From an uncultured Duganella sp. (lineage in GTDB: Bacteria; Pseudomonadota; Gammaproteobacteria; Burkholderiales; Burkholderiaceae), in NCBI GenBank assembly GCA_946482335.1, contig CAMLRG010000096.1, positions 1 through 18,958 on the forward strand: 18,958 nucleotides of DNA, written 5' to 3'. Each line of letters opens with the position of its first letter. The stretch's first letter is position 1. Below are positions 9,412-16,663 of this stretch, in pieces. Under the pieces are notes generated by a model that had not been told where the DNA came from, ran no database searches, and saw only the letters and a program-made list of their open reading frames with translations. The position numbers and the translations under genes were made by a program.

Positions 9412-9450
9412 AACCGGCAGGGGGTCTGGCCAGACCCCGGTTTACCGGTT
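9412..9450 (+). repeat. Nested inverted repeat / stem-loop in the channel-permease spacer
   Basis: GGGGTCTGGCCAGACCCC (9421-9438) is a perfect 18-bp palindrome that as RNA gives a 7-bp GC-rich stem with a GGCC loop. Around it, AACCGG (9412-9417) can pair with either of two CCGGTT copies (9437-9442 or 9445-9450). No run of T follows, so it is not a standard terminator. It may limit read-through or protect mRNA between channel and permease, act as a structured permease leader, or be a genome-wide REP-like repeat; the sequence alone does not decide. Confidence 0.6.
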
Positions 9451-9475
9451 TTAACGAAAACGAATCGGAGACACG

Positions 9476-10828
9476 ATGAACAACTTGCTCTACCAGGTAA
9501 ACGACCGTCCGCCGCCCATCACCACCACCCTGCTGGCGGCCCAGCACATGCTGGCTGCCCTGGGTGGCATCATCGCCGTCCCCCTCGTCGTCGGCGCCGT
9601 GCTCAAGCTCCCCGCCGACCAGGTCGTGGCACTGGTCAACGCAGCCCTGCTCGGCTCCGGCATCGTGACCTCGATCCAATGCATCGGTGTAGGACCGGTC
9701 GGCATCCGCCTGCCCTGCGTGATGGGCACCAGCTTTGCCTTCGTCGGCGCCGCCATCAGCATCGGCCTCGAACATGGCGTGCCTGGCATTCTCGGGTCTT
9801 CGCTGGCCGGTTCGGCCATCATGATCCTGGGCAGCTTCTTCATGCCGCAAATCCGCAAGTTGTTCCCGCACCAGGTGACCGCCGTGGTGGTGACCATGAT
9901 CGGTCTGTCGCTGGTGCCGGTTGCGGTCGATTGGGCCGCCGGTGGAAAAGGCGCGGGAGCGAACTACGGCGATCCAGCCAACCTGGGCATCGCGCTGTTC
10001 GTGCTGGCCGCCGTGATCGCACTGGTCCAATTCGGCAAGGGCATCATCTCCGCCGCCGCCGTGGTGATCGGCATTGCGATTGGTTACGCCGTGTGCCTGG
10101 GCATGGGGCTGGTGGACTTTTCGGCAGTGCGGAAGGCCGAAGTTTTCGCCCTGCCGCAGCCCCTGCATTTCGGCATGACCTTCCCGGTCAGCGGCATCCT
10201 GGCGATGGCGCTCGCCTACGTCGTGACCATCGTCGAAACCACGGGCACCTTCATGGCGCTCGGCACGGCGACCAATACCAAAATGAAGGGCAAGCTGCTG
10301 TGCCGCGGCGTGCTGTGCGACGGCCTCGGTTCCGCCTTCGTATCGGTGCTGGGCGCTCCTCCGGTATCGACCTTCGCGCAGAACGTCGGCGTCATCTCGC
10401 TGACCGGCGTGGCGAGCCGCTACGTGGTGGCACTGACCGGCGTCATGCTGGCGGCGGCCGGCCTGTTCCCGGTGCTGGGCGCCATCGTCGTGACCATCCC
10501 GCAGCCCGTACTGGGCGGCGCCGGCCTGATGATGTTCGCGATGATCATCGCCGCGGGCGTACAGATGCTGGCCAACGTGGAACACGACAAGCGTACCGGC
10601 TTGCTGATCGCCGTATCGGTGGGTTGCGGGCTGGCGGTGTCGGTGCGTCCGGAGCTGCTGGCCAAGCTGCCGCCCTTCGTGCACGAAATCTTTGGATCGG
10701 GCATCTCCACCGCTGCTATCGTGGCCGTGGTGCTGAACCTGGTGCTGCCTGACCGCCCGGTCGCCGTGCATGACGATGAAGAAGAAGACGATGTACCGCA
10801 GCCGATGCTGATCAGAAAAGCCGGCTGA
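9476..10828 (+). CDS. NCS2-family purine (xanthine/urate) permease
   Basis: Inner-membrane proton symporter of the nucleobase-ascorbate (NCS2/NAT) family, 450 residues with about 14 membrane segments expected. Family marks are clear: AAQHMLAALGGIIAVPL in the first segment, LPCVMGTSFAFVGA in TM3, the substrate-binding glutamate E254 in VETTGTFMALG, CDGLGSAF, and the NCS2 signature QNVGVISLTGVASR starting at Q302. VLGGAGLMMFAMIIAAG forms a late segment, and the C-terminus is acidic (DDEEEDD). The xanthine/urate branch is favoured over the uracil branch because of the QNxGxxxxTxxxSR motif and the surrounding purine genes; which purine it prefers cannot be read off. A GGAGA precedes the ATG at 9476. 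Neighbours are the Tsx-like channel upstream and the 8-oxoguanine deaminase downstream. Confidence 0.92.
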   Translation: MNNLLYQVNDRPPPITTTLLAAQHMLAALGGIIAVPLVVGAVLKLPADQVVALVNAALLGSGIVTSIQCIGVGPVGIRLPCVMGTSFAFVGAAISIGLEHGVPGILGSSLAGSAIMILGSFFMPQIRKLFPHQVTAVVVTMIGLSLVPVAVDWAAGGKGAGANYGDPANLGIALFVLAAVIALVQFGKGIISAAAVVIGIAIGYAVCLGMGLVDFSAVRKAEVFALPQPLHFGMTFPVSGILAMALAYVVTIVETTGTFMALGTATNTKMKGKLLCRGVLCDGLGSAFVSVLGAPPVSTFAQNVGVISLTGVASRYVVALTGVMLAAAGLFPVLGAIVVTIPQPVLGGAGLMMFAMIIAAGVQMLANVEHDKRTGLLIAVSVGCGLAVSVRPELLAKLPPFVHEIFGSGISTAAIVAVVLNLVLPDRPVAVHDDEEEDDVPQPMLIRKAG

Positions 10829-10835
10829 TTCCCCT

Positions 10836-10867
10836 CCGGTCCCGCGTCGGCGACGATGCGGGACCGG
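10836..10867 (+). repeat. Perfect 10-bp stem-loop after the permease gene
   Basis: CCGGTCCCGC (10836-10845) and GCGGGACCGG (10858-10867) form a perfect 10-bp stem around a 12-nt loop that itself can pair TCG with CGA. It starts 7 bp after the permease stop. The following bases (TCATTTGCG) are not a proper U-tract, so it could be a weak terminator, a 3' mRNA stabiliser or an attenuator between permease and deaminase. Confidence 0.6.
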
Positions 10868-10877
10868 TCATTTGCGA

Positions 10878-10916
10878 CATTGTTTCCGCAGTGCCCCACG
10901 CATTGTTTCCGCAGTG
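10878..10916. repeat. Two 16-bp direct repeats upstream of the 8-oxoguanine deaminase gene
   Basis: CATTGTTTCCGCAGTG occurs identically at 10878-10893 and 10901-10916, a 23-bp period. Each copy is also an imperfect inverted repeat (CATTG / CAGTG with one mismatch), which suits binding of a dimer twice on nearly the same face of the helix. The second copy ends 25 bp before the deaminase ATG. It is best read as a tandem operator or a small duplication. A shorter match, GTTTCCGCA, occurs at 13194-13202 upstream of the ABC transporter gene and may be chance. Confidence 0.6.
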
Positions 10917-10941
10917 TTTAATCATTTGGAGCATGGACAAA

Positions 10942-12324
10942 ATGAGTAAAACTCTCCTGATCAGGAATGCGCGCGTGGTCGTCACGATGGATGAACAGCG
11001 CCGCGAAATCGAGGATGGCGCCATTTTCGTGCGCGGCAATGTGATCGAACAGGTCGGCCCCACGTCGTCGCTGCCCCAGGCCGCCGACGATGTGATCGAT
11101 GCGGCCGGCCATGTGGTGCTGCCCGGCCTGGTCAACACCCACCACCACATGTACCAAAGCCTGACGCGTGTCATCCCCGCCGCGCAGGATGGCGAACTTT
11201 TCAACTGGCTGTCCAACCTCTATCCGATCTGGGCCAACCTGGACAGCGAAATGGTGCATGTGTCCACCCTGACCGCCATGGCGGAACTGATCCTGTCCGG
11301 CTGCACCACCAGCAGCGACCACCTGTACATCTACCCCAACGATTGCCGGCTCGATGACAGCATCGAGGCGGCTGCCACCATCGGCATGCGCTTCCACGCC
11401 GCGCGTGGCGCCATGAGCGTGGGCCAGTCGAAAGGCGGCTTGCCACCCGACGGCGTGGTGGAAGACGAACAGGCCATCCTGCGCGACACGCAGCGCCTGA
11501 TCGAAACTTACCACGACGCCGGCCGCCACGCGATGCAGCGCATTGTCGTGGCGCCCTGCTCGCCTTTCTCGGTTTCGCGCGAACTGATGAAAGAAGCCGC
11601 GGCACTGGCGCGCAGCTACGGCGTCTCCCTTCATACGCACCTGGCGGAGAACGCCAACGACATCGCCTATAGCCGCGAAAAATTCCGGATGACGCCCGCC
11701 GAATACGCCGAAGATTGCGGCTGGGTGGGACACGACGTGTGGCACGCCCACTGCGTGCAGCTCGACGACGATGGCATCCACCTGTTCGCGCGGACCGGCA
11801 CTGGCGTCGCGCATTGCCCCTGTTCGAACATGCGCCTGGCTTCCGGCATCGCGCCGGTCCGCAAGATGGTCGATGCCGGCGTGCCGGTCGGCCTCGGCGT
11901 CGACGGTTCCGCCTCCAACGACGGCGCCCACATGCTGGGCGAAGTGCGCCAGGCCATGCTGCTGCAGCGCGTGGGCTTCGGCCCGGATGCGATGACCGCA
12001 CGCCAAGCCCTGGAACTGGCAACCCTGGGCGGTGCCAAAGTGCTGAACCGCGACGATATCGGCGCGCTCAAGCCAGGCATGTCGGCCGACATCGCGCTGT
12101 TCAAGCTTGACGGGATCGCCTTCGCCGGCGCCCTGCACGACCCTGTCGCAGCGCTGGTCTTCTGCACCCCGGCTAACGTCAACCACAGCATCATCAACGG
12201 CAAAGTGGTGGTAAAGGATGGCATTTTGCAAACAGTCGACTTGCCACGGGTGGTCGAGCGCCACAACCGCCTCGCTGCCAGGCTGGCACTGGCAACCGGG
12301 GCACGCAAATCATGTGTTCCTTGA
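10942..12324 (+). CDS. 8-oxoguanine deaminase family amidohydrolase
   Basis: Zinc-dependent deaminase of the amidohydrolase superfamily, 460 residues. It carries the NTHHHMYQSLTR motif (H67 and H69) typical of the Pseudomonas 8-oxoguanine deaminase / hydroxyatrazine-hydrolase-like group, then LHTHLAENAND (H233, E236), VWHAHCVQLDDDG (H270), VAHCPCSNMRLASG, and GLGVDGSASNDGAHM with catalytic D321. The expected reaction is 8-oxoguanine to urate plus ammonia, which would feed PuuD directly. Start at 10942 (MSKTLLIRNA) is preferred because GGAG at 10928-10931 is 10 nt away; ATG 10933 would leave only 1 nt. The gene lies 113 bp after the permease, behind a hairpin and two direct repeats, so it may have its own control. 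Alternative substrates of the family (isocytosine-like or s-triazine compounds) are less likely given the context. Confidence 0.85.
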   Translation: MSKTLLIRNARVVVTMDEQRREIEDGAIFVRGNVIEQVGPTSSLPQAADDVIDAAGHVVLPGLVNTHHHMYQSLTRVIPAAQDGELFNWLSNLYPIWANLDSEMVHVSTLTAMAELILSGCTTSSDHLYIYPNDCRLDDSIEAAATIGMRFHAARGAMSVGQSKGGLPPDGVVEDEQAILRDTQRLIETYHDAGRHAMQRIVVAPCSPFSVSRELMKEAAALARSYGVSLHTHLAENANDIAYSREKFRMTPAEYAEDCGWVGHDVWHAHCVQLDDDGIHLFARTGTGVAHCPCSNMRLASGIAPVRKMVDAGVPVGLGVDGSASNDGAHMLGEVRQAMLLQRVGFGPDAMTARQALELATLGGAKVLNRDDIGALKPGMSADIALFKLDGIAFAGALHDPVAALVFCTPANVNHSIINGKVVVKDGILQTVDLPRVVERHNRLAARLALATGARKSCVP

Positions 12325-12331
12325 AAATAAG

Positions 12332-12360
12332 TTGCCATTTGGAAAATTGCAAACTATGAT
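12332..12360 (+). promoter_or_regulatory. Sigma70-type promoter of the PilZ-domain gene
   Basis: TTGCCA (12332-12337) and TATGAT (12355-12360) are separated by exactly 17 bp and lie just after the deaminase stop at 12324, 42 bp before the ATG at 12403. Both hexamers match the sigma70 consensus at five (TTGCCA vs TTGACA) and five (TATGAT vs TATAAT) positions. This indicates that the PilZ gene is transcribed on its own rather than only by read-through. Confidence 0.7.
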
Positions 12361-12402
12361 GAGCTTAAAGACAGACCCAAATAACGTCTGGAGACAAGCT
12401 TT

Positions 12403-13173
12403 ATGCTTCTCAATGAGCACCATGCCGTCCCGATCCGCAAAGGGCCGCCACGGCCACAAGACGCGATCGCCCCCTTCCCGCCTTCGGCCAATTCATACGA
12501 GATGACGACCGAAGACGAGATCGGCGACGCGCTGACCCTGCTGGCGGCGCATGGCGATGCGATCTCGATGTATGCGCCCGGCAGCCGCGAGCCGGTGCTG
12601 GGGCGCATCCTGTCGGTCGACCCTGAAATGCCGCACTTCGTCATGGAATTGAACGAAGGGCTCACCCTCCAGCCAGGCAAGGTTACCTTCGTGGCCGTGC
12701 TGGGCAACGCCAAGCTGCAATTTCGCCTGTCGAACCCGGATTGGAGCCCGGTCGCCGGCAAGCCGCAGCTGATTCCGATGGTGTTCCCGGAAACCTGCAC
12801 GGTGCTGAACCGGCGCTCCTCCGAGCGCGTCGAAACGCCGCTGGGCGCCAGCTTCACGGCCACCTTCGAGTTGAATGGCGTGACGCGCCAGGACTTGGCA
12901 ATCTACGATTTCTCGCTGGGCGGGATCGGCCTGCATTGTTCGAAGCTCGAAGCAAAGGGCTTGCTCAAAGGCCGCAAATTGCAGGGCGTGCAGTTGGAAC
13001 TGGGGGCGGACAACGTCATCGTCGCCGACCTGGAAGTGCGCTACACGCGGCCCTTCCGCTCCTTCCTGATGGGCGAACAGCTGCACGTCGGCTGCAAATT
13101 CGTCAATTTGAGCCCGGAGGCGGAAAGCGAACTGAAACGCCTTCTGCAGGCCACGGCGCCGGCCGACAAATAA
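12403..13173 (+). CDS. PilZ-domain c-di-GMP receptor, YcgR-like flagellar brake
   Basis: A 256-residue cytoplasmic protein with the two-domain plan of YcgR: an N-terminal YcgR/PilZN-like beta domain (about 36-130) and a C-terminal PilZ domain (about 135-250). Both c-di-GMP motifs are intact: RxxxR as RSSER (R138-R142), immediately after the interdomain linker, and D/NxSxxG as DFSLGG (D169-G174). It is therefore expected to bind c-di-GMP and change conformation, in YcgR slowing the flagellar motor. No signal peptide or membrane segment is seen. GGAG at 12390-12393 is 9 nt from the ATG, and a good promoter precedes it. It is flanked by purine genes and an ABC transporter, none of which are motility genes, so the flagellar role is family inference; other c-di-GMP outputs are possible. 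Confidence 0.87.
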   Translation: MLLNEHHAVPIRKGPPRPQDAIAPFPPSANSYEMTTEDEIGDALTLLAAHGDAISMYAPGSREPVLGRILSVDPEMPHFVMELNEGLTLQPGKVTFVAVLGNAKLQFRLSNPDWSPVAGKPQLIPMVFPETCTVLNRRSSERVETPLGASFTATFELNGVTRQDLAIYDFSLGGIGLHCSKLEAKGLLKGRKLQGVQLELGADNVIVADLEVRYTRPFRSFLMGEQLHVGCKFVNLSPEAESELKRLLQATAPADK

Positions 13174-13237
13174 TCTGCCGGGACGCTGTGTCCGTTTCCG
13201 CACAGAGCGCCTTGAAGCTGAGCCGTATGCTGCGTAT

Positions 13238-15034
13238 ATGACCGATTCTGCACCGGAAGCACGGAAAAGACGACGCCGGCCGGCGCCCTTGTCGCTCGCC
13301 GCGTGGAGGCACTTTGTCACCGTGGCGAAGCCATACTGGCTGGAAGACGAAAAGAAGACGGCATGGAGCCTGCTGCTGCTCCTGGTCGTGCTGATGCTGG
13401 TCGAGACCAAACTGGCCGTCATGCTGAACGACCAGACCGGCGAAATGACATCCGCCCTGGCGGCCAGGGATGGCGGGCGCTTCTGGAATGCCGTACGGGC
13501 ATGCTTGCTCACTTTGGCCTTCGCGATACCGGTCTATGCCTTCTATTACTACATGCGCGACCTGTTCGCCAACCTGTGGCGGCGCTGGCTCACCGGGCGC
13601 TTTCTCGATGGTTACCTGAGCCAGCGCAAATATTACGAACTGGGGTCCAACCCCGATATCGACAACCCCGACCAGCGCATCAGCGAAGATATCAATACGT
13701 TCACCGGCAGGTCGATTCACTTCCTGTTGATCTTCCTGGGTTCGATCATGCAGCTGGTGGCGTTCAGCGCCGTGCTGTGGTCGATTTCGCATTTGCTGGT
13801 TGGCGTGCTGGCTGTCTACGCGCTGGCGGGAACCATCATCGCCCTGTACGTGTTCGGCAAGCCGCTGATCCAGCTGAATTTCTGGCAGCTGCGGCGCGAG
13901 GCGGATTTCCGTTTCAGCCTGATGCGGGTGCGCGAGAATGCCGAAGCGATCGCCTTTTACCGCGGCGAGGCGCAGGAGCGCGCCTACATCGACAGCAAGT
14001 TCGACAAGGTGATCTACAACTTTTCCCGCCTGATCAGGAAACAGCGCACCCTCAACCTGTTCCAACGCACGTTCAGCCAGCTTAGCCTTGTGTTGCCGGG
14101 CATGATCCTGGCCAACGGTGTCTTGTCGGGCGAGCTGGAGGTGGGGCGCGCGGTACAGGCCACCGGCGCGTTCGTTGCCGTGCTGGCGGCCGTGGGCGTC
14201 ATTGTCGAGAATTTCGAGAGCCTGAGCCGCTTCGTAGCCGGGGTCGGGCGCTTGCAGACGTTGTCGGAACTGGTGCTGCCGCCAAGCCGGCCAGGCAGCC
14301 TGGCCGACCAACGCGCGCCGCATATCGAGACGCGTATCGGCGAACAGCTCGCGCTGGAGTCTTTGACACTTTGCCCGCCACAATCCGACCGTGTGCTCAT
14401 CAAGGACCTGACGCTGGCTTTGCAGCCCGGCGATGCGCTGCTCATCACCGGCGACAGCGGTTGCGGCAAGAGTTCGCTGTTGCGCGCCATCGCGGGATTA
14501 TGGGACACAGGACAAGGCGTGATCCGGCGCCCGCCGCTCGAACAACTGTTCTTCCTGCCGCAACAGCCCTATCTTCAACCCGGCACGCTACGCAGCCAGC
14601 TCATTTATCCCAGCGCGCATTCGGACTTGAACGACGAACAGCTCAGCGGCATCTTGGAACGGGTCCAGTTGCCGCATCTGGCGCAACGCGTTGGCGGGCT
14701 GGATGTCACGCAAGACTGGGAAAAGCTGCTGTCCGTCGGCGAGCAACAACGCCTGGCTTTTGGGCGGGTGCTGGTGCATCAGCCGGGCATCGTGATCCTG
14801 GACGAAGCCACCAGCGCGCTCGACAGCGCCAGCGAGGAGAGACTGTACAACCAGCTGCGCGAAAGCGGTGCGACCCTGATCAGCATCGCCCACCGTGCCG
14901 CCGTCCTGCGCCACCATACCCATGTCCTGCTATTGAAGGGCGATGGGGGGTGGGAATTGCATGAAGCGCGAGGTAACTGCGACAAATGGCCGCTCACGGA
15001 CAAGCATCCGGAAGCGGCCCAAGTGGGCATTTAG
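13238..15034 (+). CDS. ABC transporter, fused permease-ATPase of the YddA/BclA (SbmA/BacA-like) type
   Basis: A 598-residue half-transporter that would work as a homodimer in the inner membrane. The N-terminal part (about 20-340) is an SbmA/BacA-like membrane domain with the characteristic NPDQRISEDI (143-152) and ENAEAIAFYRGEAQE (233-247). The ATPase follows: Walker A GDSGCGKS (405-412), Q-loop in LPQQPYLQPGTLRSQ (Q442/Q443 region), signature LSVGEQQR (499-506), Walker B VILDEATSALD (D522, E523) and switch histidine H552 in SIAHR. All ATPase motifs are intact. This architecture is shared with E. coli YddA, rhizobial BclA and eukaryotic ABCD transporters; BclA-like proteins take up peptides, but the substrate here is unknown. 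The start has only a weak ribosome-binding site. Its stop overlaps the stop of the convergent ammonia-lyase gene by 3 bases. Confidence 0.88.
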   Translation: MTDSAPEARKRRRRPAPLSLAAWRHFVTVAKPYWLEDEKKTAWSLLLLLVVLMLVETKLAVMLNDQTGEMTSALAARDGGRFWNAVRACLLTLAFAIPVYAFYYYMRDLFANLWRRWLTGRFLDGYLSQRKYYELGSNPDIDNPDQRISEDINTFTGRSIHFLLIFLGSIMQLVAFSAVLWSISHLLVGVLAVYALAGTIIALYVFGKPLIQLNFWQLRREADFRFSLMRVRENAEAIAFYRGEAQERAYIDSKFDKVIYNFSRLIRKQRTLNLFQRTFSQLSLVLPGMILANGVLSGELEVGRAVQATGAFVAVLAAVGVIVENFESLSRFVAGVGRLQTLSELVLPPSRPGSLADQRAPHIETRIGEQLALESLTLCPPQSDRVLIKDLTLALQPGDALLITGDSGCGKSSLLRAIAGLWDTGQGVIRRPPLEQLFFLPQQPYLQPGTLRSQLIYPSAHSDLNDEQLSGILERVQLPHLAQRVGGLDVTQDWEKLLSVGEQQRLAFGRVLVHQPGIVILDEATSALDSASEERLYNQLRESGATLISIAHRAAVLRHHTHVLLLKGDGGWELHEARGNCDKWPLTDKHPEAAQVGI

Positions 15035-16653
15035 ACGAAGTCGCCCACCTTTTCCGCCACCGCTTTACGCACCGATCCACTGGTGACGAAGCTGTGCGCC
15101 ACCTGGATGTCGTTGTGGAACCAGCGGTCGCCTTCCAGGCAGGCCGGGATCTGCTGGCGGATGGCGTCGTATGCGGCTTGCGTCCCCTCGCCCAGCTTGA
15201 ACCCAGGCAGCAGATGCCCGGTCATGGTCAGCGCCTGGGCCGCCAGCAGCATCTCCACCCCCACGATGTACTGGGTGTTCTGCACCACGGTATGGGCCTT
15301 GCGTGCGCACCAGGTGGAGTTGGAAATGTGGTCTTCGCTATTGCCTTTGGATGGGATCGAATCCACGCTGCCCGGCATCGACAGCGTGCGGTTCTCCATC
15401 ACCAGGGAGCTGAGCGAGCATTGCACCACCGGATAGCCGGTATTCACGCCACGCAGCCCGGACATCAGGTTGCGTGGCAGGCCCCACGACAGCGTCGGAT
15501 CGATCAGGCGCGCCACGCGCCGTTCGCAAATGCTGCCCAGGTCAGTGATGCTGATGGCCAGCAAGTCCATCGCCTGTGCCAGGTACTGGCCGTGGAAATT
15601 GCCGCCCGAGATGATCTCGAAGCCGCCGCCATCCTTGCCGAAAATGAGCGGGTTGTCGGTGGCGGAATTGATCTCGTTCCTGACGATGTTGTCGATGTAG
15701 TCCAGCGCATCGAACACCGGGCCATACACTTGCGGCGTGCAGCGCAGCGAATACACGTCCTGGATACGCGGCGTGTAAGGGATATCGGTGCGGCGCAGCT
15801 CGTCCGGGAACTGCACTGCGCGCGCTTCGTGCGTAGTGCGGGTGGAACCCTTCAATAGCTTGCGCACCACGGCAGCGGTCTTGATCTGGCCCGGATGCGG
15901 GCGCGCCTGCTGGATGCGCGGGTCGAAGGCCGACATCTCGGCGCGCATGGCTTCCAGCGTCAACCCCAGCGACAGGCAGGCATCCGTCAGCAGGTCGCGC
16001 GCATCCTTCGCCGCCAGCACGGCCACAGCCAGCGTGGCGGTGCAGCCGTTGATCAGGGCCGAGGCGTCCTTGGCCTTGAGGTCGAACTTCACCGGGCCAA
16101 TCTCCGCCTTGGTGATGGCTTCCGCGGCCGGCATGCGCTGGCCCCGGTACATCACTTCGGCTTCGTCGAAGCCGGCGATGGCAGCGGCCAGGTAGGCCAG
16201 CGGCGCCAGGTCGCCCGAGGCGCCGACGGAACCCTTCTGCGGCATGATGGGGTGGATGCCGGCATTGATGAAGGCCAGCAGGCGGTCCACCACTTCCACC
16301 CGCGGCGCGGAGTAATTGCTGGCGAAGGCGTTGGCGCGCAACAGCATGGTGGCGCGGCTCACTTCTTCCGAAAACGGTTCGCCGATGCCGCCGCTGTGGG
16401 CCTTGATCAGCTGCGTCTGGAACAGTTCGATGTGCTCCACCTTGATGCGGGTGTCCTTCAGCAGCCCGACGCCGGTGTTGAAGCTGTACATCATCGGCGC
16501 TTCATCATGCATCCAGGTCGATTCGATGTAGTCGCGGCTTTCCTTCAGCGCGGCGCGCGATGTCGCGGACAGTTCCACTTTCGCGCCCTGGCGCGCAACC
16601 GCCAGGACGTCTTCGGCGCTGAGGTTGAAACCGTCGATCGTTACGATGCTCAT
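15031..16653 (-). CDS. MIO-type histidine/aromatic amino acid ammonia-lyase
   Basis: A 540-residue member of the HAL/PAL/TAL family, which removes ammonia from histidine or aromatic amino acids without an external cofactor. The self-forming MIO prosthetic group is expected from A145-S146-G147 in KGSVGASGDLAPLA. The residues known in Pseudomonas histidine ammonia-lyase are all present by my alignment: Y56, H86, N202, Q298, Y301, R304, F353 (GGNFH) and E440 (NSEDH). The selectivity pair is A85-H86, closer to the Ser-His of HAL than to the His-Leu or Phe-Leu of TAL/PAL. It is about 30 residues longer than typical HutH, mainly through an insert before IQDVYSLRC (about 270-295). AGGAAAAG lies in the 10-bp gap after puuD, so the two are co-transcribed. 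No hutU, hutI or hutG is nearby, so hutH is not assigned. Substrate is uncertain. Confidence 0.88.
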   Translation of the reverse strand: MSIVTIDGFNLSAEDVLAVARQGAKVELSATSRAALKESRDYIESTWMHDEAPMMYSFNTGVGLLKDTRIKVEHIELFQTQLIKAHSGGIGEPFSEEVSRATMLLRANAFASNYSAPRVEVVDRLLAFINAGIHPIMPQKGSVGASGDLAPLAYLAAAIAGFDEAEVMYRGQRMPAAEAITKAEIGPVKFDLKAKDASALINGCTATLAVAVLAAKDARDLLTDACLSLGLTLEAMRAEMSAFDPRIQQARPHPGQIKTAAVVRKLLKGSTRTTHEARAVQFPDELRRTDIPYTPRIQDVYSLRCTPQVYGPVFDALDYIDNIVRNEINSATDNPLIFGKDGGGFEIISGGNFHGQYLAQAMDLLAISITDLGSICERRVARLIDPTLSWGLPRNLMSGLRGVNTGYPVVQCSLSSLVMENRTLSMPGSVDSIPSKGNSEDHISNSTWCARKAHTVVQNTQYIVGVEMLLAAQALTMTGHLLPGFKLGEGTQAAYDAIRQQIPACLEGDRWFHNDIQVAHSFVTSGSVRKAVAEKVGDFV

Positions 16654-16663
16654 ATCTTTTCCT

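Noticed and set aside
9412..9450. Calling the spacer a xanthine riboswitch outright
   Set aside because: Gene context fits, but I cannot match the NMT1 consensus by eye, so it is listed only as a structured repeat with a test.
9395..10771. 458-codon minus-strand open frame opposite the permease
   Set aside because: Composition (His/Gln/Asp/Gly/Arg-rich) is the antisense of membrane-protein codons; no family signature.
10878..10916. Two direct repeats as a CRISPR remnant
   Set aside because: Only two units, 7-bp spacing between them and no cas genes; an operator or small duplication is far more likely.
13103..14383. 426-codon minus-strand open frame opposite the ABC transporter
   Set aside because: Antisense shadow; the plus strand has every ABC motif intact.
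15031..16653. Naming the ammonia-lyase hutH
   Set aside because: Catalytic residues agree with HAL, but no hut neighbours exist, the length is greater and the selectivity pair is Ala-His, so the symbol was withheld.
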